A stretch of DNA of 64,000 nt, from positions 124,001 to 188,000 of the forward strand of contig CM035305.1 in NCBI GenBank assembly GCA_002900995.3. Reading direction: 5' to 3'. This DNA is from Ganoderma boninense (Eukaryota > Basidiomycota > Agaricomycetes > Polyporales > Polyporaceae). This document shows, in pieces, positions 10,456 through 22,830 of this stretch (position 1 is its first letter; each line of letters begins with the position of its first letter). The notes below the pieces were generated by a model that did not search any database, was not told where the DNA came from, and was given only the letters and a program-made list of their open reading frames with translations. The position numbers and the translations under genes are program-made.

Positions 10456-11280
10456 TTACGAGAACAGAGCTTCGTCTCCATCGAGGGTAAGGCGGTGGAT
10501 CCGCTGGGTGCCACCCTCCTCCTTGACGCTACGAGCCCCGGTGAGTGTCAGAGACCCCTCATCCGCACGATCGCCAAAGAACAAACAGAGTTACTCACTC
10601 GGCAGACGCCATCACCTCAGTCTTTTCCACCGCGTCCTTCTGCGTCCACACGAACTTCGACTGCGGCTGTCCCATCCCCCACATCAGCCTCCCATCCTCC
10701 CATCGCACTGAACACAACGCACCTTCGCACCAGCCTCGCCCTCCGCGCCCGCAACCGCGCTCGCGGCAACGGTGTCGGGGTTCCAGCGCTTCTGTAGCTT
10801 GAGCAGCGCGTCCTTGAGCGCGTCGCGGTCGAGCTCCTTCCCCGCGACGCGCGCGGTCGCGTCGTGCGTGAAGAAGTTGGCGAAGCGCGTGCTGAAGAGG
10901 TCGACGGGCCCGTGGCCGAGGCGCAGCCCGGGGATGTGCGGCTGCGAGAAGTGGATGTACGGCGACTTGAGGAGCGTCGAGAGGCGCTCCTCCACGAAGG
11001 ACGCGGAGGCGGGCGTCGTCTGCTGCTGCTCGGCGGCGGCGGGGGACATCGTGGCGAACGGGCGTTGGAGTTGGAGTTGGAGTTGGAGTTGGAGTTGGAG
11101 TTGGGGTTGGGGGTGGAGGTCGAGAGGGGTGCGAGAGAGAGCCTGAGAGGACGGGTTCGGGCAGTGGGAACTTGAAGAGGACAAAGAATTTGAGAGGAGC
11201 GCGCTGGGGGATGCGAGAGAGGGTCTGAGCGAGGCAGAGGCGGCGAGGAGGGCGAGAGCTGGGCGGGTTATAAGCACCAT
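10456..11280 (-). CDS. Conserved basidiomycete protein with mitochondrial-type leader
   Basis: Three exons: 11280-10723, 10666-10599 and 10528-10456, about 232 residues with a clean stop. The body reads as one domain: FVEERLSTLLKSPYIHFSQP, GLRLGHGPVDLFSTRFANFF, KELDRDALKDALLKLQKRWN and, at the end, GGTQRIHRLTLDGDEALF. I recognise this as a conserved fungal hypothetical; its size and layout resemble NTF2-like small domains, but that is only a guess. The first ~75 residues are rich in Ser, Leu and Arg with few acids and end RPFATMS, like a mitochondrial presequence. They include a Leu-Gln run encoded by a hexanucleotide repeat (11064-11112). If translation starts at the Met at 11049 instead, the leader is lost, so this start matters for location. 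Confidence 0.68.
11064..11112 (+). repeat. Hexanucleotide repeat (GTTGGA)n
   Basis: About eight units, coding on the minus strand for alternating Leu-Gln in the leader of the gene at 10456-11280. Six-base units keep the frame when copy number changes. Confidence 0.85.
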
Positions 11281-11598
11281 GCAAGGGAGCAAGAAGCAAG
11301 CCGTGCAGACTGCGCTTGCCCGGTTCCCGCTGCGGGGCCGGTTTATGCTCTGCGGTGCACCCAATGACGTCAGCGCATACGGGCCGTCCTCGGTCCCGCG
11401 CTTATTCTAGGATTAGGAAGGACTCGGCCAAGGCTCGACTTTGCCTGCCCGAGCCTCCCGACGCCTTCTCGGAGTTGCAGTACTGCACTTACAGTTGCGT
11501 TCAGCATAAATATGGACTACAGGACCCAGGTACGTGTACAGACAATTCGACCTCCGAGTCCATCCTCGAGCCTCAGCCTGTCGAGCTCCAACTTGAAG

Positions 11599-13001
11599 TC
11601 AATAGCAGAAGTCCGAGCAAAAGCCTATGAGCCAACCTCCGTCAGCACCTTCCATGACCATCAATGCAGCCTCTCGCACGGCGCACTCACTCGACTCGAG
11701 GATATCCACCTCCGCCATGCACTGCACGGGCGTATACAGGCCCGGCACGCGCACACACACGAGCCGCACCCCGGCCTCCCTCGCCGCCTCCACCATCCCC
11801 CAATCCCCCTCCCCCTCCCCATCCGCATCCCCGTCCTCGTGCGAGCGGGAAGTCGGCACCGTCGTCCGATACAGCGACAAGAAGCGCACCTCTCTCAACC
11901 CGCCCACCCTCCTCCCCCGCGCCCACCTCCCGCAGGAGCACGACGAGCGCGCGCGCGTGCGGGAAGCTGAACCGCCGCGCGCCCGACATCGACGTCGACA
12001 TAGAGCTCGAGCACCCGCACGCTCGGGGGCAAGTCGCGGAAGAACGCGCCCGAGTACGCGCCAAGGGGACACCGTACGCGCTCGAGCGCGCGGTGCGCGC
12101 GCACGACCGCGTCCATGAACGGCTCCCCCCATTTCTGTTTCTGTTTCGGCCAGGATATCCCTCCACTCAGGACGAGCTCCCGCAGGCCCGGCTGCGAGAA
12201 CGACGGGGAGGCGAGCGCGGCGGCCCACGCGCGGTGCGGCGCGAAGAGCTCGAAGAGGGCGTGGAGCTGGAAGGTCGCCAGCTGCGGCGCGAACGCGCGG
12301 AAGAGCGCGAGCGCGAGCGCGGTGCCGGTGGGCGAGGCGTACGGCGCGCGCACGAGCAGCCTGCGCAGGCGCGGCGCCCCTGCCGCGGCTGCTGCAACCG
12401 CCATCTCCCAGTCCCAACCCCACTCTGATTGGGAGGAGGAGGAGAGGTCGACCTCGAGCGCCTGGAGGCGGGGGATCGCGAGGCACGCGCGGAGGGACGC
12501 GGGGGTCTGCGGGCCGTGCGCGATGAGGTGGGGGACGGTGCGGACGGCGGGCGCGGCGAGGACGGCGTGGTCGAAGGTGTCCTCTGCGGCCCACGCGTAC
12601 CGGAAGCGGGTCAGGCCGTGCGCGGGGAGGCGGTGCAGCCACTCGATTTGCTCTCGCTCGTGTTCACGCTGGAGACCGAGATCGAGCTCAAGTTCGAGGG
12701 CGCCGTCGAGGTCGGCATCTGCGCCCCCGGTGTGCAGGGAGAGGAAGCGGACCAAGGCGGCAAGATGGGGGGCGGTGCGCATCGTGCGCGCGAGCAGGCT
12801 GCCCCGTGTGAGGGACGTCGGGTCGAGTGGGTCGAGTGGGCTGAGGCAGAGGGTGTTGTAGAGCAGCTCCTGCGCGGGTGCCGTCCAGGCGCGGCAGACG
12901 AGAGCGGCGACGCAGAGGGACGCGTCTGTGTCGATGTGGTAGAAGATCTCGAGGAGGACGTCGTTGCCCAGCTGCGCCGCGGGGATCCGTCGTACCGCCA
13001 T
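11599..13001 (-). CDS. F-box protein with leucine-rich C-terminal part
   Basis: Probable substrate receptor of an SCF ubiquitin ligase. The N-terminus has the F-box block: IPAAQLGNDVLLEIFYHI, then LCVAALVCRAWTAPAQELLY, as in the many mushroom F-box genes. The rest is Leu/Ala-rich with LRR-like stretches (RLQALEVDL, GLRELVLSGG, RVLELYVDV). Start chosen at 13001 (MAVRRIP); an in-frame Met at 13097 adds 32 residues. Near the end the natural continuation changes frame twice: after YVDVDVG it moves to the frame of FSFPHARALVVLLREVG (about 12000-11970), then to that of LREVRFLSLYRTTVPT (about 11925-11905), and ends at 11599. No intron of plausible length explains these steps. The DNA there is over 75% GC with runs of G, so small indels or sequence errors are likely. 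Confidence 0.72.
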
Positions 13002-14013
13002 GTCGTCGAAAGCCAACGCGATCTGTGCGCGGTGCACGATAAGGTATTCTCCGACTCGGATTTTATATGCAGGGCGCCGACCTTGGCCTTCGGGCATGAC
13101 GATGCCTTGGGAGTCGTGTCATGCTGCGACCTCGGGGTCCGAGTCGAGGACAGCACGTATGAGCTGCGGGACAGTACCCATGGCCAGTGGCACTGTGGGC
13201 GCAGCCGCCATTCAATATTCAATATTCAATGCCGACGTCGAGATCAGATCATCCCAGGTCGTACTATCGGTCCTCGGCCCAGGACCTCGGGGAACGTGGC
13301 CCGCCCGCGATCCCCAGACTTCCCCAGAGCGGAATGGGATCCTGCGGACGAGCACATGGAGTAGCGGTGCGTGTGGGTCCACGCGCCCTCCGCAGCCGCC
13401 TCCGGGAAGGGGCCGCGGATAAGATGGTCACGACGCTGTGGCCGGCTGAGATTCACAGTTGAGGCCGGGTTCTACGGTCGGCGAGAAATGCCGCTATATG
13501 CGCTCGGAAAAGTGTAAGTAAGTCCGTACGGTATGCGGAGGGCTTCATAACTACATACCACTGGCAAGGGGCCAGCTGGATACGCGTGCCGAAGGTACTC
13601 TTCGTTCTCCAGCGCTGGCGCGCGTAGTTATCAATACAGCGTTCTGAGCCGCAGCGAGCTTGTCAGAACATGTCGAGCGGAGCCAACTGCGTCTGGGACC
13701 ACGCCATACGTGGTGGCCGAAGGAGGTACGAGTGGGCGCAAAGAAGAGTCTACAGCCAAAACGAGGCACGAGCGATGTCTTACGATGATGGCCCTTCCGC
13801 AGTACCAGTTTTGACACATCCGAGTCCGCCGACGTACTGCAGATAGACAAGCCTGGATGGCTACATGGAGCGTTGTAGGATAATGCAGGATGAAATGTCA
13901 GAAGAATAAGAATAGCGGGGTACAGTATGGTAGTGGATTGTGCGCACCTCAATTCAGGGAACACGGGTTGGCCCGTAATTACACAAATATCCTACACAGG
14001 CTATCGCAATCTT
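13002..14013. other. Intergenic region
   Basis: Between the start of the F-box gene and the 3' end of the first DUF6535 gene. It contains a short (ATATTCA)n-like run near 13208-13228. No gene recognised. Confidence 0.5.
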
Positions 14014-15463
14014 CTAGACCAAACAAAGTTCACCGGCAAGGCCAGTGACCTCATGTTTTCCGGTCGAGTCAGGTCCAGCCTGAATGGCTCTCAGAAGAAC
14101 CGACGCACCTAGAACACGTCGCGTCACAGCCTGCGGTACCCTACGACACTCCTGCCCGAAGTCAGTCTTTGACACGGCCTGAAAAAGCCTGTACCTCTTC
14201 TCGTGAACCGCCTCCGGCCCGTTGTCCTGTACGAACGTCTGGCACCAGACCCGCATGAGCCGCCTGATGTCTTCATCGTCGGTCCGCAGGTCGGCCTCCG
14301 TCTTCGAATCAAACGTCTCCGACCAGGGCATCCCATAATGGTCCCGGAGCCCCCGCTCGATCCACTCCCTGAGGCACTCATTGATGGCCTTCAACCGCAC
14401 GCTCCCCCTAAACTCCTCGTTCGCGAACGCGACCGCCTCGAGAGCCAACTTCGCTCTATTCCGGCCCCCTCGTATCTCGCTCACCTCCCTCTCCGCCATC
14501 GTCCGGAAACGTCCAGCGCTCCCCTTCCCCCATGCCGAATCGGGCGCCGCCGGTCCACAGACGCGTCCGATGAACCGGCGGCAATAGAACGCGACGCGGA
14601 ATATCGCGCGCGCGAACGGCGACTTGTACGGGCACGTCGGCGCGAGCGCCGGGCACAGCGCCGTCGCCCACGTCGCGGCCCACCACGCGACGTTGAGGCT
14701 GAACAGCACGCGTGCGAGCGCCGCGTTCAGCTCGTACGCGAGCATGATGACCCCCGCGGAGAACAGCAGGACGCTCAGCTGGAGCAGTCGGATCGAGATG
14801 AGCGCGACGATCGCGCCGACCTTCCATGTGCGGAGGCCGTCGTACCGGTACAGGCGCACGAGGGCGCGGTCGCGGGGGAACGCGGGCTCGTCGATCAGGT
14901 ACTCGCGGAGCCACTGCTTCACCCAGAGGCTCAGGCCGGACGCGGTGACGCTGCTGAGGAGGCTCGCGTCGAGGAGGGAGTTCAGGATGACGTCGAAGGC
15001 GCTGGTGTGGAAGTGCGGCGTGTCGCCAGTGGGGACTGTGTGCTGGTTCGCGATCTGTTGGGAGATCGTGCGGAGGATGTCGACGGTGAGCTGCGAATTG
15101 TCCGGCTGGAGCAACGCTGTGCTCTGGCCGACGAACAGCGCCACGACGGCGGAGAAAATGCCGGACTGTTTTGTTATTTGTATAGTGTCAAGGAAGAATA
15201 AACAGAACAGTCAGCGTCCGTAGAAAACTCACGAACACCAGAATGGTATCCAGCTCCTCCGACATTGCGTCTACGTTGGGCTTATGGCTCTCCCGGAGTG
15301 CTTCTGCTATGTTATTCCATTCCTCGTAAAACTTTGCATCTTCTTCGGATCCTGGACCCTGGACCTAATGCACGTCAGCAGAATTAATCGTCCGAGTTGA
15401 ATGATGACTCACTTGTGTTAGTGGAGCTGGTGGTGTTGCGGAAGACATTGAAAATGGGGACAT
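14014..15463 (-). CDS. DUF6535 membrane protein, copy 1
   Basis: Family of unknown function, greatly expanded in Agaricomycetes. Three exons: 15463-15413, 15364-15233 and 15165-14014, about 444 residues. Exon 2 encodes the acidic entry block (EEDAKFYEEWNNIAEALRE) ending SEELDTILVF. Exon 3 opens SGIFSAVVALFVGQSTALLQ, the family hallmark, followed by a predicted membrane segment, the conserved ASGLSLWVKQWLREY and two more hydrophobic segments (LISIRLLQLSVLLFSAGVIM; NVAWWAATWATALCPALAP). The C-terminal half is soluble and helical. A paralogue with the same exon layout, including a 44-codon exon 2, lies 2 kb upstream at 17550-19083. No enzyme motif is visible. Confidence 0.82.
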
Positions 15464-17549
15464 GGTACCAAGACGCAGTAGATGGCGAGGAATATGCTGA
15501 TGCGGTGGGTTGGCGGGGAAGACTGGAGAGTAATGCTGGTTGTCGCCGACCTATGTACCTGAGTTGCCACCACGCTATTTCACGGAGTGTATCCAGCGAC
15601 GGCTGGGATTAGCTCATGGAGGTTTCCGTTTTTTCCCTGTATCCCCGTCTCCGCGGGTGTGCCGCAACGCGAAGCAGTCGTCAATAACGCTGAGGGTCTT
15701 TAAGTAAACTTTTTCGAATTGCATGACCCATGTCGTTTCCGCACCTAGGACCGGACGGGATTCGTATGCACAGTGAGTTAGAACACGTATCCATGCATGC
15801 TTTATCCACCACATGGATACTTCATGCATCGCGAACTTCAGAAGCGTGTACAGCCTAAGGATCTGCGGGTGTGACAGCGTCAGAACCTGTTGACTACAAC
15901 ATGAAGAGACAGGCTCAGAGCACTCGTGTGCACATAAAGGCGAGGACCGTCACGTATACGTACCTGCATGGCTCCCACAGAATAAACCGGACTAGGGAAA
16001 CCCGTATGAAATCGAGCACTGGGAAGATGACCACCGGATTCAGCCTAACACAGGGAGATGCTCACAGAAAATAACATACGGTGGGATGGATCTTCGACAC
16101 CGGGCTAGCAGGAAATCCTGACAACGCAGACGAGTTCGCAGCGTCGTATTGGGGTGCATACCTTAGCGGGCGCACCTGCGCGCAGGCGAGTTCTCAGAAG
16201 AGAACGACGGGCACGACAATGCTGCAAGCCATACATAGAAGACTGAGACAGACCGCTCGAGGGTCCTCACCGACTCGAAGGCCATCGTTCAGACATTGCA
16301 GCCTGCGCACCGCCCTGTGAAGAGCTGGGGTTCTTTTGCTTAGACTTTGCGCACGAGGTGGTTCAGTTGCTGCCTTGTAAGGCCCCCAAGCCACAGACAC
16401 CGGATGGCCGTCCGCATGCTATCCACGGCACGGACGTCCTGCGAGCGTTGCTGAGGGATGGTACCGCCTGACACCATATCAAGGCGTGCTGCACGAGTAG
16501 GTCTAATTTTGAGACGGATTCTCGGTGGGATGAATGTGACTTCTCGCACCTCCTTTCGACGTAGCATCGCCTTCCGGACACTGGCAAACGCCTCTCAGGC
16601 TGGGTTCAAGTTCGTCAGTCAAGCAGTCTGCAAAAAGGTTGATATATGCGCTTCAAAAATAATCAGTTATGTATTATTAGTAAGATTCGACATAAGACAT
16701 ACCAATCATTCTGAGGGTGAAGTTGAACGCCGCTATGGGGTCGGTGAGTGATGCTTCGTTGTGTAATTATCGTGTTGTTACGAAGGAGTGCTTTGTTGGA
16801 AATGACAAATTTAGGCCAAAAATGCCGCTACTGAACTGAACTGCACTCACCAAGCTTCCAATAACCTAGATGTCATAACTACATAGACTACCCATGACTC
16901 GTCACAGTCAGGCCCTGGTCGCAATCGGAGTCGCCGTGGTTAACCAAGTAAACCCTCGCGCCGGTTACTATAAATTGTGTATCAGTAACTTTGTGAGACG
17001 GGAGGTCTTACTTACATCTCGCGTTTTACCCGTATATCGCTTTAAGCTCGACAGATGGGGTATTCACTAGATGGTGGATGCACATAAAGCGCAGTGGGAC
17101 CACAGAGCGCCGTGGTCGACGGTGCTGTCACTCGGACCGGGAACTGCCGATGCGTGTTGGTTTGGCGCTTAAACTCGTTCGAGCTTCCATCATCCACTGG
17201 GGGCCGTTTGGGTCGTAAGGAAGAACTTTGCACACAATTCCTATTATCATGGGTTACAAACTATTCCATACTTAGGTGATTGCACCCTAACAAACAAGCC
17301 AAGTCCATCCCGTTACTCATTCACCCAGGTCCATCCAATGCCAAGGCGAGTTCTCGAGGCCCTCCTCCGTAGTAGTAGACGTGTCGTATCCATACGTACT
17401 GCATTCAACTCAGCTCAAACATGTCAAACGACAAACCCGTACCGGCCGGTGCACTGTCGCATATGCAGTAAGCATCACAAGAATATGCAGAACACAAACA
17501 GAACAGCGTACCGACTCCAAGACCGTAACGTTAACCCTTGTCTTTGTCT
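15464..17549. other. Intergenic region between the two DUF6535 genes
   Basis: AT-richer than its neighbours. Short frames only, none with a known domain or paired splice sites. Confidence 0.5.
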
Positions 17550-19083
17550 TCAACTTCTCACCGACGATGTCCTCCTGGCATCCTGTGTTAGGTCGTGTCG
17601 TCTCAGCAACCCCGAAAAGGACCTCAAGCACCACGTACCTTCGCGCACCGTCGCCCCGGGCAGCTCCTGGGGCGGTTCCCCATCCTTCAAGTCTGACTTC
17701 AGCACGGCTTCAAAGAGCGCGTGAGTCTCGCTTGCAGCCCTAGCATCCTCCTTGCCCAGCTCCGCCCGTCCAGACTCGTATATCTCGCACCAGATCCGCA
17801 TGAGCTGCCTGACCCCTCCGTCCTGCATCTGCGCCCACAAACCACCCCTCCCCTGCGCCCAAGCCACGAACGTGTCCCGCCCCGAGTGCCCCTTCATGTG
17901 CTTCATCCTCATCCCGCAATGCGCCATCAAGACCTCCTCGATGCGCGCGAGCGCCATCCTCCCGTCGCGCACTTCCCCAAAGCACTCATTGATGACCCTC
18001 AGCCTCTCGCTCCCCCATAGCTCGCGGTTCGCGAACGCCAGCGCCTCGAGCTCCAGCCTGTCGCGCTCCGGCCGCCGCCCCGTCACCGCGAGCTCCCTCT
18101 TCTCCAGCGTATGAAACCTGCCGATGTCCGACTTGCCCCCCCATGCGAACTCGAACCCTAACCTCCCCCGACGACCCGCCGCACCTGGTACGCGGCGCGG
18201 GACAGCACGCGCGCCAGCGGCGACTTGAACGGCGAGCGCGCGCTGAACGTCGGGCACAGCGCCGAGCCCCACGTCACGGCCCACCAGGCGGCGTTGAGCC
18301 CGCCGAGGACCCACGCGAGGGTCTCGTTCATCTTGTGCGCGAGCATCACGACGCCCGTCGAGAACAGCAAGACGGAGAGCTGCAGCAGGATCGAGATGCA
18401 CGCGACGACCGCGCGCATGCGCCACGCGCGGAGCCCGTGGTGGCGGAAGAGTCGGACGCGCGTGCGCGCGCGCGGCGGGGCGGGCGCGTCGAGCGTGTAC
18501 TCGCGCAGCCACTGCTTCACCCAGAGGCTCATGCCCGACGCGATGAGGCTGCAGAGGAGGCCCGCGTTGAGGAGCGCGTTGAGGACGACGTCGAAGGACG
18601 CGCTCTCGAAGGGCGGGGGCGCGGTGAGCGCGGGGGTGCCGGCGGGATTCGCGAGCTGCTGCGAGATCGCGAGGAGGACGTCGACGGCGAGCTGGGAGGT
18701 GTCGGGCTGGAGCGAGGTGGAGCTCGTGCCGACGAAGAGGGTTATGACGGCGGAGAAGATTCCGGACTGTGTTGGGCGCGGGGTGTGTTTAATTAGGACC
18801 TGTGCCTTGGATGGGGGGAAGGTACCGGGACTTACGAATTCCAGGAAAGAGTCGAGCTCGTCAGACATCGCCGCTATGTTGTCTTCGTCGCGCTCGCGGA
18901 GGACATCCGCGCATTCTGTCCATCCATTGTAGAAGCTCGTTGCTTCAGTGCACCCGAGTTCCTCATCCTACGGAGACAAACTGAATCAGAACCACATTCA
19001 TCCCCTGGAGACACCTGACTCACCATTTGGTGTGAGGAGGGATGGGTTGTTGGTAATGTAGAAGTGGAAGTGCGTTGCCCCAT
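17550..19083 (-). CDS. DUF6535 membrane protein, copy 2 (frameshifted)
   Basis: Paralogue of the gene at 14014-15463. Exons 19083-19024, 18967-18836 (44 codons, as in copy 1) and 18766 to about 17550. Exon 2 ends MSDELDSFLEF; exon 3 opens SGIFSAVITLFVGTSSTSLQ and has the family blocks SLWVKQWLREYTLD and GGLNAAWWAVTWGSALCPTF. After AYQVRRVVGGG the frame meets a stop at about 18158; the expected continuation GFEFAWGGKSDIGRFHTL sits one frame over. The break lies at a run of five G on the minus strand, so a single missing G would explain it. An intron is unlikely: the longest GT...AG span there is ~34 bp. It may be a recent pseudogene or a homopolymer error. The extreme C-terminus is uncertain because a GTACGT donor lies near 17640. 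Confidence 0.75.
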
Positions 19084-21724
19084 GGTAGAGAACAAGCAAC
19101 GGACCAATTGCTGTTGAAATACGATTGCAGTGATAGAACCTGCCACAGGTGGCAGGGGGAAGTCGAGTTGCGTTGGATGAACTTGAAGGGTACCGCGGGC
19201 CAGCGTTGTGCATGCCCCCATATAAACCGACATCCACGATATTGGCAGTCAGTCATAGCTGACGAAACCCTACCAACATCGTTGGTAGGGGGCCGGTGGA
19301 CATTTGCACATTGTACACTCCACTTCTTCTAGTGTACCCACGCGCACGGAAGATAGCTGCGAGATGACGGTCCGAACTTGAACCGCTGACGACTGTGACG
19401 TGGTTTGAACCATGCCGTCCAAGAGGGTGTGCCGGACACTTCCTAGGATGGGTTTCTGCCTAGTACGGATGGGATGGCTTGAGCGTACCCCTCGCATGAA
19501 CCTTGACATGGGAATGGGGAGAAGCATGAAAGGCCGAAAGCTAGAGGCCCCCGAGTGTTTTGACCTTCGCAGGCGAGACGGGTGGAAGGAGAGGACCTGG
19601 GGTAATATCCATCCCTGCCGTACCCCTCCCTGAATATGTGCTGCCCTCGAGCGTCCCCCGACGACGAACCACGAAAACTTTCTGCATCGAAGAGCCGGTT
19701 TCTCGGGCAAAACGCGAGTGTGGTCCCCCCAACCTATAGCTATGACGCTAGTTGTGCTATCGCTTCGGACTAATTCGTGTACAAAGTGCGAAACATGCCT
19801 CGAATGCACCATTCTAGAGTGCGCAATCCCGAGTCATAGCTCCGAAACAGTGCACCCGACAGAAGAGCGGATATTTACACGGCGCGGCAACCAGCCGCGC
19901 CTTGTCGGCACGACAAGCTTCTCAATCAAAACGTCACAACAACGTTCCCATTCGATAACGGGAGGACAACAATTATATGCACTGGATCTGCCACTAGTGC
20001 CAGTGGAGAGTGGAAAGACTGAGTGTGCCGCCAGCGACTCCACTCAACAGCGCAGATAAGTCGCAGATACCACGTTCCTGGACCAGGACACACGGCTTCA
20101 TGAAGGTCCCAGATCGATCAGAGGCGCAGCGAATTCGCGGATCCAGCGTGGGCGACGAGGGGGGACCGGAAATTGAACAGGCGCCCGCGTGTGTGCGAAC
20201 GCCCGACTCTAATTAACCACCCCACGGCCCGCTACACAAGACGTTGCCGAGAGCACGGAGCCGAATGCTGGAAATAGCAACGATCGCGGGAGGACTCTTC
20301 ACACTGCGAGCTCGCAGGCTTCCCAAGCACGCAACGTGTATGCGTGTCGGGCGCCGACTTTAACTGGAAGGACGCTTCGTCCATCGTGCACCTGTGAGGT
20401 GCATATAGCACCCGGTGGGCTCAATGCCCTCCCCACGCTGTACGCACGCCTATACATCAGCTAGCCCTAGTACACCGTGCTGCCATCTTGACCGGCTTGC
20501 GGGATAGGCCCAGAAGGTTCATGTATGCGTCGAGTCTAGAATCGACACGTACCCGCATGTCTTCAGGTGTCCGGTAATACGGAAGAGTCCTCCTGCAGCC
20601 TCCGAAGGGCCGAGCCTGCTGTCTTCAGCAAGGCCTGAAAAACGAGACGGAATTAGCTTTTGGGCCGAGGTCGGGGGCGACTCGTTTGGTCAGCGTGCGA
20701 TGCACAGGATGACTACGTACCATTATCCTGTTCTCGCGGGCCATTTCAATCCATTGGATGCGCATGGGGACGTCGAGCCATTTGGGATACTTGGGAATTC
20801 GAACGGGTCTGGAGGAGGGGGTGTTGGCATTCCGATTGAGTAACGTGGCTGAGGGTGCTGGCGACCTCGCCGCCAACTTGACCCCAGCGTCAGTCGTTTG
20901 ATTTGCACGGCGAGGATTATTGGTCGTGACTTCAGAACGGCGTGTACGACTCTGAGGCATATCGGAAGAGAAAGGAGAAACCTAAGGCGGACAAGGCGCT
21001 CAGAGGAACCCCGACCGGAGGCGAGGTGAGGGGAGGACGTAACCCTGACGCCGCGGAAACCAACCAGTCCGACAGACGCCCATTGTCACAGTCACATATG
21101 CTGAGTCATGCAGCCAATCTGGGAAACCCGCCGGGGTACTCCGACATTGGGCGGAAGCAGCCTGAGACCGTCCTCAGAGACCAATATCAATCTACTTCAC
21201 AGTGTATCCACATCCAACCTGATTCCGATGCCTCAAATCAGGCCACTAGGAAGCATTAAAACGACCTCTCCGCAAAGAACTCGGGTTGGTGAGCAGTCGC
21301 CAGTGGGAACTTCAAGTCGAACAACTTGCCACCTTCGAGTGATACCGCAGCTTATTCATGCATAACCAACGATTAAGCCATGTCCTCTGCGGACTACATC
21401 TCTGCGTCTTTCTTTTTGCAGACCACGGCATTCGAGAAAGGTCGAAAATGATCCTTAGAAGGTAAAATGGCGGTTGAGCGGACCTCACTCGGAGCAGACC
21501 CACCTTGCCTCCGTGACCAGCGCCGTCCCGGAAGCGGTTAGCTACACCTTGCCTTCCACCCAATTCACCCTCCCTCTTTCTCTAGAGATGCTTTCATACA
21601 GCCTCGGGTATAGAATTACTTCCGGACCACGTCCCTGTACTTTAAAGGCTGGCCGCGGCCGAACTAGTCACTAAACGCACCCTCCCGCCCTCCGTCCAAC
21701 TTCATCCATTCATTCATGCACATC
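19084..21724. other. Intergenic region with upstream part of the SDR duplication
   Basis: From about 20600 the DNA is repeated in diverged form from about 23210, and both blocks lead into an SDR gene. A minus-strand frame at 20960-20730 (ending MRIQWIEMARENRIM before a GTACGT donor) has a decayed counterpart at about 23450-23350 (TRIKRIDVDREARVM). It may be a small gene or a remnant; I do not recognise it. Nothing supportable in 19084-20600. Confidence 0.4.
21640..21650 (+). promoter_or_regulatory. Conserved TATA-like box of SDR copy 1
   Basis: CTTTAAAGGCTGG about 80 bp before the start codon; the same box with one extra base (ATTTAAAAGGCTGG) precedes copy 2. Retention in otherwise diverged flanks supports a core promoter role. 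Confidence 0.45.
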
Positions 21725-22830
21725 ATGTCTTCCGTCGTCTGGTTCGTCACCGGGTGCGCCAGCCATCTCGCAGTTCCTTGATGTCTGTCCACCACCGCTC
21801 ACTCTCTATCGCTCTTCGCTCACAGGACAAACCGCGGCATCGGCCTCGAGATCACGAAGCAGCTCCTCCAGTCCCCTACCAACACCGTCCTCGCCGCTTG
21901 CCGCGACCCCCCCAAAGCCGACGCCCTGAAAGCCCTCGGCGCCTCCGCAGGCGGGCGACTACATGTCCTCCGCCTCGACGTGACAGACACCCAGTCCGTC
22001 CAGGACGCCGCGAGCGAGGCCGCGAGGATCCTCGGGGACAAGGGCATTGACTACCTCATCAACAACGCCGGCATCGTGCGTAATCCCTCCCATCCCCATC
22101 CCCCTGCCCATCTCTCTCCCCGTTCCCTCTTCTCCCTGCACGCGCGCGCCGCTCACCCCTCTCGTAGAACCCCGGCGGATTGGACACAGCCTACGCCTTC
22201 GACGAGTCCAGCTTCACGACGACGTTCCGCACGAACGTCGTCGGGCCCGCCGTGGTCGCCGCGACGCTGCTCCCGCTCGTCGAGAAGGGGTCCAAGAAGA
22301 CGATCGTGAACGTCTCGAGCACCGTCGGCAGCATCAGCGGCGTCGCGGGCTGGTCCTTTGGCAAGATGTGCGTCTCGTATGCCGCGTCGAAGGCCGCGCT
22401 CAACATGCTCGTGCGTCCCTTCCCCCCTTCCTTTTCTTTCCTTTTCTTTCCTTCCCTTTCTCTACTGCCCTTTCGCTATCACCAACACTGGTTGTAACTT
22501 GTGGGGAGGCACCGCTGACGACGCGCTCGCGTACCGCAGGTGGCGAAGCAGGCCGCGGACCGCCCCGACATCACCTCCATCGCCATCTGCCCCGGGCACC
22601 TCCAGACAGGTGCGTCCGTCGCTGCCTTTATAATACAGCCTGTTTGGCGCTGTCGCTGACGTCCATTTCGTTTCGGTGTCTTTTTTTTTGTTGCCTTAGA
22701 TCTGGGCGGCCCGACGGCGACGACGCCCGTGTCGGAGGGCGTCGCGGGGGTGCTCAAGGTCGTCGCGGGGCTCATGCCCGAGGACAGCGGCGCGTTCTTC
22801 AACAACTCGGGCGAGCGCGTGCAGTGGTGA
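21725..22830 (+). CDS. Short-chain dehydrogenase/reductase, copy 1
   Basis: NAD(P)-dependent oxidoreductase of the classical SDR superfamily, closest in style to fungal C-factor/sniffer-like reductases; substrate unknown, probably cytosolic. Exons 21725-21753, 21826-22075, 22168-22410, 22540-22609, 22700-22830 give 240 residues, typical for the family. Motifs: cofactor loop TG-TNRGIG across intron 1, LDVTD for adenine binding, NNAG, catalytic Ser in VNVSSTVGS, catalytic YAASK, then CPGHLQTD. The protein ends SGERVQW. There is no signal peptide or membrane segment. Copy 2 at 24491-25582 is a tandem paralogue with the same intron positions. Differences concentrate around the loop before the active-site Tyr, where copy 2 has a four-codon net insertion, which could alter substrate choice. 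Confidence 0.9.
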
